From: DATBLE01 sp036555585
GTDB lineage: Bacteria; Actinomycetota; Thermoleophilia; Gaiellales; Gaiellaceae
Assembly (NCBI GenBank): GCA_036555585.1
Contig: DATBLE010000009.1
Location: 62,001 to 126,000, forward strand
Reading direction: 5' to 3'
DNA: 64,000 nt
Position numbers and translations under genes: made by a program. How positions within the stretch are numbered: position 1 is the first letter of the stretch; each line of letters begins with the position of its first letter. Shown one piece after another: positions 52,243 through 64,000 of this stretch. The notes under the pieces were generated by a model, which ran no database searches, was not told where the DNA came from, and was given only the letters and a program-made list of their open reading frames with translations.

Positions 52243-52331
52243 GTCCCTGTCGGGGACGTACCGGTGGTGTCTTTCGGTCGGCGTCTGCGCTGCGAGGCGC
52301 GTGGTCGAAAGCTCCCCCTAGAGGGGGAGAA
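52243..52331 (-). promoter_or_regulatory. Leader RNA with hairpins before leuA
   Basis: After the leader-peptide codons the minus-strand RNA can form CTCCCCC/GGGGGAG (52328-52322/52317-52311) with the TAG in or at the loop. CTTTCG/CGAAAG and CGTCCC/GGGACG follow. In addition TCGTCTCG, within the leader's Val-Val-Ser codons, can pair with CGAGACGA adjoining the leuA GGAGG. Ribosome position on the leader could therefore decide access to the leuA start. No strong U-tract follows the stems. Confidence 0.5.
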
Positions 52332-52413
52332 TCGAGACGACGAGAAGGGAAATCGGGCCGCGCGCAGCCACCCGGACGGGGGCTGCGGAATGGGTGTCGT
52401 TCGCGGCGCTCAT
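52318..52413 (-). CDS. Branched-chain leader peptide of the leuA-ilv operon
   Basis: 31 codons from ATG 52413 to TAG 52318. The C-terminal segment ISLLVVSILPL has eight Ile, Leu or Val codons out of eleven just before the stop, the hallmark of ilv/leu attenuator peptides. The stop overlaps a stable hairpin. The downstream genes leuA, leuB-like, ilvB, ilvN, ilvC and ilvD make exactly these amino acids. A longer in-frame reading upstream lies before the promoter and is not expected to be transcribed. Confidence 0.8.
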   Translation of the reverse strand: MSAANDTHSAAPVRVAARGPISLLVVSILPL

Positions 52414-52428
52414 CGCTTCAGGTGTGCA

Positions 52429-52458
52429 AGTGTTGCCGGGCGTTCCCCGGTCTGTCAA
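52429..52458 (-). promoter_or_regulatory. Promoter of the leuA-ilv operon
   Basis: TTGACA (52458-52453), an 18-base spacer and AACACT (52434-52429) lie 15 bases before the leader-peptide ATG. Confidence 0.6.
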
Positions 52459-52665
52459 GTCATCGGCGTTTCTGCCCCGGACCTTGACCTCGTCTGGGCC
52501 GATCCCTACGCTGGTCGGAATGGCTTGCGCCGCGCACGGGAACTTCGGCCTCTTTATCCTCGTCGCGCGCAAGCCTGCGTGCTAGTCGGCGTCCCGTCCT
52601 TCCCGCCTCCGCCGGCTAGCTAGCACCACAGAGGCGGACTTCCCGACAACCACTCGAGGTGCGCA
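52459..52665. other. Intergenic region between the divergent leuA and gltB units
   Basis: About 200 bases with no supported gene. I see no clear -35/-10 pair for gltB and no riboswitch core. A GCTAGCTAGC palindrome lies at 52614-52623, and GAGGTG precedes the gltB TTG by five bases. Confidence 0.4.
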
Positions 52666-56934
<4,269 letters not shown>

Positions 56935-56937
<3 letters not shown>

Positions 56938-56974
56938 GTTGCATAAATACAACTCAGCTGCATAATATTCTGCA
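56935..56974 (+). promoter_or_regulatory. argC: argC promoter with two ARG-box-like operators
   Basis: A perfect repeat TGAGTTG-N8-CAACTCA (56935-56956) overlaps the gltB stop. A second near-palindrome, TGCATAAT/ATTCTGCA (56959-56974), reaches the argC ATG. TTGCAT (56939-56944), a 16-base spacer and CATAAT (56961-56966) would place transcription start at the ATG, giving a leaderless mRNA. Both repeats cover the promoter and the AT-rich TGCATAAT style fits ArgR boxes; argR is in this operon. Confidence 0.65.
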
Positions 56975-57888
56975 TGGTCAGGACGGCAGTCCTCGGTGCG
57001 TTGGGGTTCTCGGGGCAGGAGACGCTCGATCGCGTGCTCGGGCATCCCGAGCTCGAGCTGGTCGCGCTCGGCTCCGACTCGCTCGCCGGGCAGCCGGTCG
57101 CGGCGCTCGACCCCCGGCTCTCGCGAAACGGTTACGGCGACCTCCCCGAATTCGTCACGAACGAGGAGGCGCTCGCCGCCGGTGCCGAGCTCGTCTTCTG
57201 CTGTCTCGACAACGACCTCGAGCCGTCCGGAGACGCCGTCGTGGTCGACCTCTCGGGGTCGCACCGGTTCGCCGACGGTTGGTGCTACGCGCTCCCCGAG
57301 CTCCAGCCGCCGACGGGCCGCCTGATCGCCAACCCCGGCTGCTACGCCACGGCCGCGCTGCTCGCCCTCGCGCCGATCGCCGCGATCGTCGATCCGGCGA
57401 GCGTGGTCGTCGACGGCAAGTCCGGCATCTCGGGTGCCGGGCGGACGCTGAAGGACAGCTCGCACGCAGCCGCCGTCCTGGACAACGTCACGCCCTATGC
57501 GGTCGGCGCCCACCGGCACGCGCCCGAGATCGCGCGGCTGCTCGGCTTCCCGGTGACCTTCGTCCCGCACGTCGTCCCGCTCCGCCGCGGCCTCGTCTGT
57601 ACGTGCTACGTCACGGCGAGCGAGGACCCGAGGCCGCTGCTCCAGGGTGCCTATGCAGGCTCGCACGTCGTCGACGTGCTCGACTCGGTGCCGGACCTGG
57701 CCCGCCTCCAGGGCACCGACGCCGCCGAGGTCGCCGCCTTCGAGGACCGGTCGACCGGCCGCTGGATCGTGATCTGCGCGATCGACAACCTCGGCAAGGG
57801 CGCCGCCGGACAGGCGGTGCAGAACGCGAACCTCGCCCTCGGCCTGGACGAGACCGCGGGCCTGAGGCTCTCGGGGGTACTGGTCTAG
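56974..57888 (+). CDS. argC: N-acetyl-gamma-glutamyl-phosphate reductase
   Basis: 304 residues, ATG start without Shine-Dalgarno. It reduces acetylglutamyl phosphate with NADPH. VLGALGFSGQETLDRVLGHP forms the nucleotide site, the catalytic Cys is in LIANPGCYATAALLALAP, and SGISGAGRTLKDSS, PYAVGAHRHAPEIAR and FVPHVVPLRRGLVCTCYV complete the fold. IDNLGKGAAGQAVQNANLAL near the end is typical. Slightly shorter than usual, but all domains are present. First gene of the arginine operon. Confidence 0.95.
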   Translation: MVRTAVLGALGFSGQETLDRVLGHPELELVALGSDSLAGQPVAALDPRLSRNGYGDLPEFVTNEEALAAGAELVFCCLDNDLEPSGDAVVVDLSGSHRFADGWCYALPELQPPTGRLIANPGCYATAALLALAPIAAIVDPASVVVDGKSGISGAGRTLKDSSHAAAVLDNVTPYAVGAHRHAPEIARLLGFPVTFVPHVVPLRRGLVCTCYVTASEDPRPLLQGAYAGSHVVDVLDSVPDLARLQGTDAAEVAAFEDRSTGRWIVICAIDNLGKGAAGQAVQNANLALGLDETAGLRLSGVLV

Positions 57889-59081
57889 TGGCCGTCGCGG
57901 TCGAGCGCAAGCAGGTCGTCGCCGGCGCGATCACCGCACCGAAGGGCTTCGCCGCCGGAGCAGTGCACGCGGGCATCCGCAAGTCGAAGCTCGACCTGGC
58001 GATCGTGCGCTCGACGGCGCCGGCGGTCGGAGCGGCGATGTGGACGGCGAACCGGGTCCAGGCCGCCCCCGTGCTCGTCTCGAAGGCCCACCTGGCGCAG
58101 GCGGAGCCGCAGGCGGTCGTGGTCAACTCGGGCGTCGCGAACGCGGCGACCGGCAGGCAGGGCGAGCTCGACGCGCTCGCGACCGCAGCCGAGGCCGCCG
58201 GGCTGCTCGGGCTCGAGGCGGAGCAGGTGCTCGTCCTCTCCACCGGCGTGATCGGCGTCAAGCTGCCCATGCCGAAGCTGCTCGCCGGCCTCGCCGCGAT
58301 CGAGCCGACGGCCGAGGGTGGCGCAGAGGCGGCCGAGGCGATCCTCACCACCGACACCTGCCCGAAGGAGGCGGTCGTCTCGCGGAACGGGTTCACCGTC
58401 GGCGGGATGGCGAAGGGCGCTGGGATGATCCACCCCTGTCTCGCCACGATGCTCGCCGTCGTCACCACCGACTACCCGCTCGAGGCCGGGGAGGCCCAGG
58501 GGTATCTGAAGCGCGCCGTGAACGAGAGCTTCAACCGCATCTCGGTCGACGGCGAGTGCTCGACGAACGACGCCGTCGTCCTGCTCGCGAACGGAGCGAG
58601 CCGCATCACGCGAACGCCTGCCTCCGACAGCGACTTCGCAGCCGCGCTCGGGGAGGTCTGCGCCGACCTCTCGCGGCAGATCGTCATGGACGGCGAGGGC
58701 GCCACGGTCCTGCTCGAGGTCGAGGTCACCGGCGCGGCCACCGAAGGCGAGGCGAACGCCGTCGCGAAGCGGATCGCAACGTCGCCGCTCGTGAAGACCG
58801 CCGCCTTCGGGCGCGATCCGAACTGGGGGCGAATCCTCGCGGCCGCCGGCTCGGCGTTCGTGTCGGGCGGCTTCGCCCAGGTCGACGTCGACCGGCTGAC
58901 GCTGCGGATGAACGGCGTCCCGCTGTTCGTCGCCGGCGAGCCGACGGGCGCGGTCGTCCCGCTCGAGGGTGCCGTGTGCGCGATCGAGCTCGACCTCGCC
59001 CTCGGTGGCGCGAGCGCCTCCTACCTCGCCTCCGACCTCACGTACGACTACGTGAAGATCAACGCGGAGTACACGACGTGA
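57888..59081 (+). CDS. argJ: Glutamate N-acetyltransferase / amino-acid acetyltransferase
   Basis: 397 residues, GTG start sharing a base with the argC stop. It transfers acetyl groups from acetylornithine back to glutamate (cyclic pathway). The self-cleavage site is the Thr in GAGMIHPCLATMLAVVTTDY, giving alpha and beta chains. Other motifs are VVVNSGVANAATGRQGELDA, VLSTGVIGVKLPMPKL, SFNRISVDGECSTNDAVVLL and AAFGRDPNWGRILAAAGSA, ending in YDYVKINAEYTT. Confidence 0.95.
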   Translation: MAVAVERKQVVAGAITAPKGFAAGAVHAGIRKSKLDLAIVRSTAPAVGAAMWTANRVQAAPVLVSKAHLAQAEPQAVVVNSGVANAATGRQGELDALATAAEAAGLLGLEAEQVLVLSTGVIGVKLPMPKLLAGLAAIEPTAEGGAEAAEAILTTDTCPKEAVVSRNGFTVGGMAKGAGMIHPCLATMLAVVTTDYPLEAGEAQGYLKRAVNESFNRISVDGECSTNDAVVLLANGASRITRTPASDSDFAAALGEVCADLSRQIVMDGEGATVLLEVEVTGAATEGEANAVAKRIATSPLVKTAAFGRDPNWGRILAAAGSAFVSGGFAQVDVDRLTLRMNGVPLFVAGEPTGAVVPLEGAVCAIELDLALGGASASYLASDLTYDYVKINAEYTT

Positions 59082-59707
59082 TGATCCTGAAGGTCGGCGG
59101 CTCGGTCGTGGGCTCCGGGCTCGGCGAGCTCGAGGACGCCGTCGTCGTGCACGGCGGCGGGCCGCAGATCTCGGCGGCGATGGAGCGCGCCGGCCTCGAG
59201 GTGACGTTCGTCGACGGGCGGCGGGTGACCGACGCGGCCGCACTCGCGGTCGTGCGCGAGGCGCTGCTCCTGGTGAACGAGGAGCTGTGCGAGGCGATCG
59301 GCCCACGGGCGGTCGGCCTCTCCGGGGACGAGATCGGCGTGCGGGCGACGCAGGTGCCCGGGCTGGGCCGCGTCGGCACGCCGCTCCCCTCCAGGCCGCA
59401 GGCGATCCTGGACGCGCTCGAAGCGGGCCTGATCCCCGTCGTCGCGCCGCTCGCCGAGGGCCCGCTGAACGTCAACGCCGACGAGACCGCCGCCGCGCTG
59501 GCAATCGGGCTCGGCGCCGAGCGGATCGTCTTCATGACCGACGTCCCGGGCGTGCTCCGCGACGAGCAGGTGCTGGAGCGGATCGGCGCGGACGAGGTCG
59601 AGGCCGGCGAGTTCGAGGGCGGCATCGTCCCGAAGCTGATCTCGGCCGTCCGGGCGGCCCGCGAAGGGGTCCGCGCCGAGATCGGCCTGACCGAGGTGGT
59701 CGCCTGA
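59081..59707 (+). CDS. argB: Acetylglutamate kinase, compact form
   Basis: 208 residues from ATG 59081 (a GTG one codon upstream is possible). It phosphorylates N-acetylglutamate. The amino-acid kinase fold has MILKVGGSVV, VVVHGGGPQISAAMERAG, VGLSGDEIGVRATQ, PLNVNADETAAALAIGL, FMTDVPGVLRD and GGIVPKLISAVRAAREGV. It is about 50 residues shorter than the common 255-300 residue enzyme: the helix between the first two glycine motifs and the C-terminal DGRVPHALL-type segment are reduced. Confidence 0.9.
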   Translation: MILKVGGSVVGSGLGELEDAVVVHGGGPQISAAMERAGLEVTFVDGRRVTDAAALAVVREALLLVNEELCEAIGPRAVGLSGDEIGVRATQVPGLGRVGTPLPSRPQAILDALEAGLIPVVAPLAEGPLNVNADETAAALAIGLGAERIVFMTDVPGVLRDEQVLERIGADEVEAGEFEGGIVPKLISAVRAAREGVRAEIGLTEVVA

Positions 59708-60828
59708 TGCTCGCCACCCGGGCCGCCGTGATGGACACGTACGCGCGCGCCGACGTCACGTTCGTCGACGGCGACGGCGCCTGGCTGACCGCCGCCGACG
59801 GGAAGCGCTACCTCGACTTCGCGGCGGGAATCGCGGTCGTCGCGCTCGGCCACGGCCACCCGGAGCCGCTCGTCGCCGCGCACGAGCAGCTCGACCGGCT
59901 CTGGCACGTCTCCAACCTCTACTGGACCGAGCCGATGGCCCGGCTCGCCGATCTCCTCTCCGCGCGGTTCGGCGGCGCGCAGGCGTTCTTCTGCAACTCC
60001 GGGGCCGAGGCGGTCGAGGCCGCGATCAAGCACGCGCGCAAGGCGACCGGCAAGCCGGGCATCGTCGCGCTCGAGGGTTCCTTCCACGGCCGGACCCTCG
60101 GCGCGTTGTCGGCGACGGGCCAGCCGGCGAAGCGGGCCGGCTTCGAGCCGCTCGTCCCCGGCGTCTCGTTCGCGCGGCTGAACGACGCGGCCTCGCTCGC
60201 GCCCGCGGTCACGCCCGAGACCGCCCTGATCCTGGTCGAGCCCGTCCAGGGCGAGGGCGGGGTCAACCCGGCGACGCCCGAGTTCCTCGCCGCCGCCCGC
60301 GACCTCGCCGCCGAGCACGGGGCGCTGCTCTGCTTCGACGAGGTGCAGACCGGCGTCGGTCGCACGGGCACGTTCTTCGCGTTCGAGCAAGCCGGGGTCC
60401 GGCCCGACCTCGTCACGCTGGCGAAGGGCCTCGCCAACGGACTGCCGATCGGCGCGCTGCTCGCTGCCGACGATGCGCCGGCCGGTCTCGGCCCCGGCGA
60501 CCACGCCTCCACGTTCGGCGGCAACCCGGTCGTCTGCGCCGCCGCGTGCGCGGTGGTCGAGGCGGTCGACGACGACCTCTTGGCTGCTGTCCGCTCTCGC
60601 GGACAGCAGCTCGAAAGTGGGCTCGCCCACCTGGGCGAAGTCCGCGGTGCCGGTCTTCTGCTCGGGCTGGAGGTTGCATCCGCGGGCGACGCAGTCGCCG
60701 CCTGCCTCGAGGCCGGCCTGCTCGTCACGTCGGCCGGCCCGACGACCCTTCGACTCTCGCCTCCGTTGACCGTCACCGCCGAGGAGGTCGCGCAGGCGAT
60801 CTCGATCCTCCAGGAGGTCTTGCAGTGA
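59707..60828 (+). CDS. argD: Acetylornithine aminotransferase
   Basis: 373 residues, ATG overlapping the argB stop. It converts acetylglutamate semialdehyde to acetylornithine. Class III PLP motifs: DFAAGIAVVALGHGHPEPLV, FFCNSGAEAVEAAIKHARKA, LEGSFHGRTLGALSATGQPA, FDEVQTGVGRTGTFFAFEQA, the lysine in VTLAKGLANGLPIGALLA and HASTFGGNPVVCAAA. A perfect 12-bp hairpin is embedded at 60583-60610. It resembles the 4075-5400 aminotransferase but belongs to the Arg pathway by context. Confidence 0.94.
   Translation: MLATRAAVMDTYARADVTFVDGDGAWLTAADGKRYLDFAAGIAVVALGHGHPEPLVAAHEQLDRLWHVSNLYWTEPMARLADLLSARFGGAQAFFCNSGAEAVEAAIKHARKATGKPGIVALEGSFHGRTLGALSATGQPAKRAGFEPLVPGVSFARLNDAASLAPAVTPETALILVEPVQGEGGVNPATPEFLAAARDLAAEHGALLCFDEVQTGVGRTGTFFAFEQAGVRPDLVTLAKGLANGLPIGALLAADDAPAGLGPGDHASTFGGNPVVCAAACAVVEAVDDDLLAAVRSRGQQLESGLAHLGEVRGAGLLLGLEVASAGDAVAACLEAGLLVTSAGPTTLRLSPPLTVTAEEVAQAISILQEVLQ
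60583..60610. repeat. Perfect 12-bp hairpin inside argD
   Basis: GCTGCTGTCCGC (60583-60594) / GCGGACAGCAGC (60599-60610) around TCTC. In frame, encoding AAVRSRGQQ, and using codons (GCT, GCT, TCT) less GC-rich than the surroundings. Confidence 0.55.
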
Positions 60829-61295
60829 CCGCACACCGCCGCGAGCGCCAGGGCGCGATCCTCCGCCTGATCCGCGAGCGCCAGATCTCGACCCAGGCCG
60901 AGCTCGCCGCCGCGCTCCACGACGCCGGCTACGAGGCAGTCCAGACCACCGTCTCGAGGGACATCTCCGAGCTCGGGCTGGTCAAGGTGCGCACCGCCGG
61001 CGGCCGCCGCGTCTACGCGCCCGCCGGCTCGGCGGACCTCGACCGGCTCCGCGAGCTCGACGCGGCCCTTCGCCGCTGGGCGCTCTCGATCGAGGCGAGC
61101 GACAGCCTCGTGGTCGTCTTCACGCCGCGCGGGTTCGCGGCGGCGCTCGGGGATGCGATCGACGACTCGAGCCATCCGCACGTGCTCGCCACCGTGGCGG
61201 GCGAGAACACCGTGCTCGTCGTCCCCGTCGCCGGCGTGAAGGCCGCCGCCCTGCGCGAGGAGCTGAGCAGACATATCCTGGAAGGAGCCGCATGA
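60825..61295 (+). CDS. argR: Arginine repressor
   Basis: 156 residues, GTG start overlapping the argD stop, the standard family length. An N-terminal winged helix (RRERQGAILRLIRERQISTQ, then TTVSRDISELGLVKVR) and a C-terminal hexamerisation/arginine domain (LVVVFTPRGFAAALGDAIDD, then TVAGENTVLVVPVAG). It should bind the argC promoter boxes when arginine is present and repress its own operon. Confidence 0.95.
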   Translation: MTAHRRERQGAILRLIRERQISTQAELAAALHDAGYEAVQTTVSRDISELGLVKVRTAGGRRVYAPAGSADLDRLRELDAALRRWALSIEASDSLVVVFTPRGFAAALGDAIDDSSHPHVLATVAGENTVLVVPVAGVKAAALREELSRHILEGAA

Positions 61296-62494
61296 GCCGC
61301 ACTGCAGTCCTCGCCTACAGCGGGGGCCTCGACACGACCTGCATCATCGCCTGGCTGAAGGAGGACTACTACGGCTTCGACGAGGTCGTCGCGGTCCTCT
61401 GCGACGTCGGCCAGGAGTTCGACCTCGAGCAGGCGCAGGAGCGCGGCTACGCCGCCGGGGCCGACGACGTCCTGCTCGTCGACCGGCGCGAGGCGTTCGC
61501 CGGCGAGCAGGTCGCGAAGGCGCTCCAGGCGAACGCTCTCTACGAGGGCAAGTACCCCCTCGTCTCGGCGCTCTCGCGCCCCGTGATCGCGCAGGCGGTC
61601 GCGGAGATCGCGCTCGAGCTCGGGGCCGAGGCGGCCGTCCACGGCTGCACGGGCAAGGGCAACGACCAGCTGCGCTTCGAGCTCGCCTTCCGCGCCAACT
61701 ACCCGGGCGTCCGCGTGATCGCGCCGCTCCGGGACAAGGTGTGGACGCGCGACGAGGAGATCGAGTACGCGCTGCAGCGCGGCATCCCGGTCACGGTCAC
61801 GCAGAGCTCGCCGTTCTCGATCGACGAGAACCTCTTCGGCCGCTCGATCGAAGCGGGCGTCCTCGAGGACCCGTGGGAGTCGCCCCCCGAGGAGGCGTTC
61901 CGGCTGACGTCGGATCCGGACACGGCTCCCGGGCCCGAGGAGGTCGTGATCGGCTTCGAAGACGGCCTGCCTGTGTCGCTCGACGGCGACGACCTGCCGC
62001 TCCACGAGCTGATCTCGGCCCTGAACGAGCAGGCCGGCGCGTACGGAATCGGGCGGATCGACATGATCGAGAACCGCGCGATCGGGATCAAGAGCCGGGA
62101 GCTGTACGAGGCTCCGGCCGCCCTGTCGCTGATCGCCGCGCACCGCGCGCTCGAGGACCTGGTGCTGACCAGGGCGGAGCTCGAGACCAAGCGCTGGGTC
62201 GAGGACCGCTGGGCCCGCACGGTCTACGACGGACTCTGGTTCTCCCCCGTGCGCGAGGCGCTCGACGCGTTCGTCGCCCACACGCAGATGCTCGTCTCGG
62301 GCGAGGTCCGCGTCGAGCTGCGTCCGGCGGCGGCGGTCGTCAACGGCCGGCGCTCGGAGAACGCGCTCTACGCCGAGACGCTCGCCTCCTACGCGACGGG
62401 CGAGACCTTCCCGCACGAGGCTGCGGAGGGCTTCATCCGGCTCGCGTCGCTGGAGGCGGAGCTGGCGGCAGCCCGTGCCCGGGTGCGCGTGTGA
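61292..62494 (+). CDS. argG: Argininosuccinate synthase
   Basis: 400 residues, ATG overlapping the argR stop. It joins citrulline and aspartate using ATP. Motifs: VLAYSGGLDTTCIIAWLKE (PP-loop), VAVLCDVGQEFDLEQA, YPLVSALSRPVIAQAVAEIA, VHGCTGKGNDQLRFELAF and PYSIDENL-like SSPFSIDENLFGRSIEAGVL. A canonical length and order. Confidence 0.96.
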   Translation: MSRTAVLAYSGGLDTTCIIAWLKEDYYGFDEVVAVLCDVGQEFDLEQAQERGYAAGADDVLLVDRREAFAGEQVAKALQANALYEGKYPLVSALSRPVIAQAVAEIALELGAEAAVHGCTGKGNDQLRFELAFRANYPGVRVIAPLRDKVWTRDEEIEYALQRGIPVTVTQSSPFSIDENLFGRSIEAGVLEDPWESPPEEAFRLTSDPDTAPGPEEVVIGFEDGLPVSLDGDDLPLHELISALNEQAGAYGIGRIDMIENRAIGIKSRELYEAPAALSLIAAHRALEDLVLTRAELETKRWVEDRWARTVYDGLWFSPVREALDAFVAHTQMLVSGEVRVELRPAAAVVNGRRSENALYAETLASYATGETFPHEAAEGFIRLASLEAELAAARARVRV

Positions 62495-63708
62495 CCCTCT
62501 GGCAGGGACGGGTCGAGGACCAGCTCGCGGCCGACGTCTGGGCGCTGGTCAAGGCCGACGACGCCGAGCTCCTTCCCTACGACTGCGAGGGGACGCGCAT
62601 GCACGCTCGGCGGCTCGAAGCAGCCGGTCTTCTCTCGGCCGACGAGCTCGCCGAGGTGGACTCGAAGCTCACGGCTATCGCGCAGGACGGCTCTGCCGTC
62701 CTGCGCGACTCGGACGAGGACGTCCACTCGGCGATCGAGCGGCTGCTCGGCCCGGTCGGTCGCAAGATCCACGCCGGGCGGTCGCGCAACGACCAGGTCG
62801 TGACCGCCTTCCGGCTCTGGACGCGCGACGCGTGCGCCGAGGCCAGGGCCGGGATCGAGGCCCTCGCGCGCGTGGTTCTCGACCGGGCCGAGGAGAACGC
62901 GGAGACGACGATGCCCGGCTACACGCACCTCCAGCGGGCGCAGCCGGTCACGCTCGGACACCACCTGCTCGCGTGGGTGGAGATGCTCGACCGCGACCGC
63001 GACCGGTTCGCGCTCGCCGCCTCGCACGCCGAGCCGTCGACGCTGGGGGCGGGAGCGCTGGCCGGGACGACGTTGCCGCTTCCCGGCGTGCGCAATTCGC
63101 TGGACGCAGTCGCCGACCGCGACTTCGCGCTCGACTACCTCTACGCCTGCGCCGGTCTGTTCGTGCATCTCTCGCGCATCGGCGAGGAGCTGGCGCTGTG
63201 GGCGACGGCCGAGTTCGGCTTCGTCCGGCTGCCGGAGTCCGCCGCGACCGGCTCGTCGATGATGCCGCAGAAGCTCAACCCCGACGTCGCCGAGCTCGCC
63301 CGCGGCAAGGCGGGGACGGCGATCGGGCGCCTGACGGGGCTGCTCTCGACGGTCAAGGGGCTGCCCCTCTCGTACAACTCCGATCTCGCCGAGGACAAGC
63401 CCGCGGCCTTCGGGGCGCGGCGCGACGTCGCGCGCGTTCTGGCCGCGCTTGCGGTGCTGGTGCGCGACCTGCGCTTCGACGAGGAGCGGCTGGAGGAGGC
63501 CGCGGGCGACCCGGGCCTCCTCGCCACCGACGCGGCGGAGGCGCTGGTCGCGGAGGGTCTCGCGTTCCGGGACGCGCACGAGCAGGTCGCGCGGGCGGTC
63601 CGCGAAGGCGCCTTCGACCCCGATTCGACGGCGGCCGAGAGCGTCGCCTCGCGGCTCGGGGACGTCGGTGCCGCAGTCGCGGCGGCCCGCGGCCGCTTCG
63701 AGACCTGA
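62491..63708 (+). CDS. argH: Argininosuccinate lyase
   Basis: 405 residues, GTG overlapping the argG stop. It releases arginine and fumarate. Signature regions: SDEDVHSAIERLLGPVGRKI, HAGRSRNDQVVTAFRLWTRD, TTMPGYTHLQRAQPVTLGHH and the catalytic loop TGSSMMPQKLNPDVAELARG. Somewhat shorter than the 460-residue enzymes, with a trimmed C-terminal domain. Last gene of the operon; argF (ornithine carbamoyltransferase) is not in the window. Confidence 0.95.
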   Translation: MTLWQGRVEDQLAADVWALVKADDAELLPYDCEGTRMHARRLEAAGLLSADELAEVDSKLTAIAQDGSAVLRDSDEDVHSAIERLLGPVGRKIHAGRSRNDQVVTAFRLWTRDACAEARAGIEALARVVLDRAEENAETTMPGYTHLQRAQPVTLGHHLLAWVEMLDRDRDRFALAASHAEPSTLGAGALAGTTLPLPGVRNSLDAVADRDFALDYLYACAGLFVHLSRIGEELALWATAEFGFVRLPESAATGSSMMPQKLNPDVAELARGKAGTAIGRLTGLLSTVKGLPLSYNSDLAEDKPAAFGARRDVARVLAALAVLVRDLRFDEERLEEAAGDPGLLATDAAEALVAEGLAFRDAHEQVARAVREGAFDPDSTAAESVASRLGDVGAAVAAARGRFET

Positions 63709-63723
63709 CGCCGAGCCTTCTTC

Positions 63724-64000
63724 CTAGCTCCCGACGGCGTCGAGCGCCTCCGACAGGGTGAACCGCCCCGCCCAGAGCGCGCTGCCGACCACAGCCCCCC
63801 GGCAGCCGAGGTCCCTGACCCGAACGAGGTCGTCGAGCGAGGCGATTCCGCCCGCGGCGACGACCGGGAGGCCCGCCGCCAGCACGTCCGCCAGCAGCTT
63901 CGCGTCCGGTCCGGCGAGCGAGCCGTCGCGCCTCGTGGCGGTGACGAGCAGGCGCCGCACGCCCGCGTCGGCGCAGTCCTCTGCGAGCCCCCGTGGCGTG
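63724..64000 (-). CDS. hisA: Phosphoribosyl-formimino AICAR ribotide isomerase, C-terminal part
   Basis: The final 91 residues of a TIM-barrel protein, cut by the window edge. RRLLVTATRRDGSLAGPDAK carries the T-RDG-AGPD segment of HisA, followed by the phosphate loop VVAAGGIASLDDLVRVRDLG and CRGAVVGSALWAGRFTLSEA. The dual-substrate PriA form of actinobacteria is the alternative and cannot be separated from this piece. It converges on argH with a 15-base gap. Confidence 0.88.
   Translation of the reverse strand, partial: TPRGLAEDCADAGVRRLLVTATRRDGSLAGPDAKLLADVLAAGLPVVAAGGIASLDDLVRVRDLGCRGAVVGSALWAGRFTLSEALDAVGS

Overview
This 64 kb window is very GC-rich bacterial chromosome that is almost fully coding. 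Many genes start with GTG or TTG. Neighbouring genes very often overlap by four bases, with the start codon sharing bases with the upstream TGA stop. The FHA-FHA-PP2C-FtsW/RodA-PbpA-PASTA kinase block, the ArgR-linked arginine operon, the SIMPL and DUF4446 proteins and the promoter style point to an actinobacterium. A deep-branching Thermoleophilia-type lineage is my best guess from protein flavour; no rRNA is present to prove it.

Layout. 1-2.4 kb: a Rieske ferredoxin end, an O-methyltransferase, a candidate structured RNA with its own terminator, a lipoprotein and an atypical SDR. 2.4-4 kb: dCTP deaminase interrupted by a large intein with class 3 (W-C-T) signature. 4-7.3 kb: a class III aminotransferase, a membrane kinase with a discoidin-like sensor, and a cyclic-nucleotide-binding protein. 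7.3-17.3 kb (minus): the growth and division signalling operon: kinase, FhaA, FhaB, PP2C, FtsW/RodA, PbpA, PASTA kinase, Ddl. 17.4-23 kb: membrane and secreted proteins of unknown role, an HNH nuclease, a TolB-like propeller protein, an ECF sigma factor with a downstream membrane protein, and a SIMPL protein.

23-32.9 kb (minus): a SAM-I riboswitch before a threonine-synthase-like gene, then sulfite reductase, APS reductase, an unknown protein, siroheme synthesis and leuB. A new promoter at the leuB stop then drives a Phe/Leu-rich leader peptide, a small Cys-rich protein, pheA, leuC and leuD. 32.9-36.4 kb (plus): proA, proB and an aminotransferase. 36.7-43.6 kb (minus): a beta-glucoside ABC importer, a GH1 glucosidase and a LacI repressor, with the same operator at both promoters. 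43.7-45.2 kb: a toxin-antitoxin pair and a secreted protein. 45.2-52.4 kb (minus): a branched-chain operon (leader peptide, leuA, degenerate leuB paralog, ilvB, ilvN, ilvC, ilvD). 52.7-63.7 kb (plus): gltB and then argCJBDRGH behind ArgR-box-like repeats. The end of hisA closes the window.

Together the genes form an amino-acid biosynthesis district (Leu, Ile/Val, Phe, Pro, Arg, Glu, Thr, Cys/siroheme) next to the cell-wall signalling operon. The most unusual features are the dcd intein, the structured RNA with a long match to the 16S rRNA tail, the two leader peptides whose stop codons fall inside hairpins, the SAM riboswitch on a threonine-synthase-like gene, a LeuB paralog that appears to lack catalytic residues, promoters placed for leaderless mRNAs, and probable CTG and ATC start codons.
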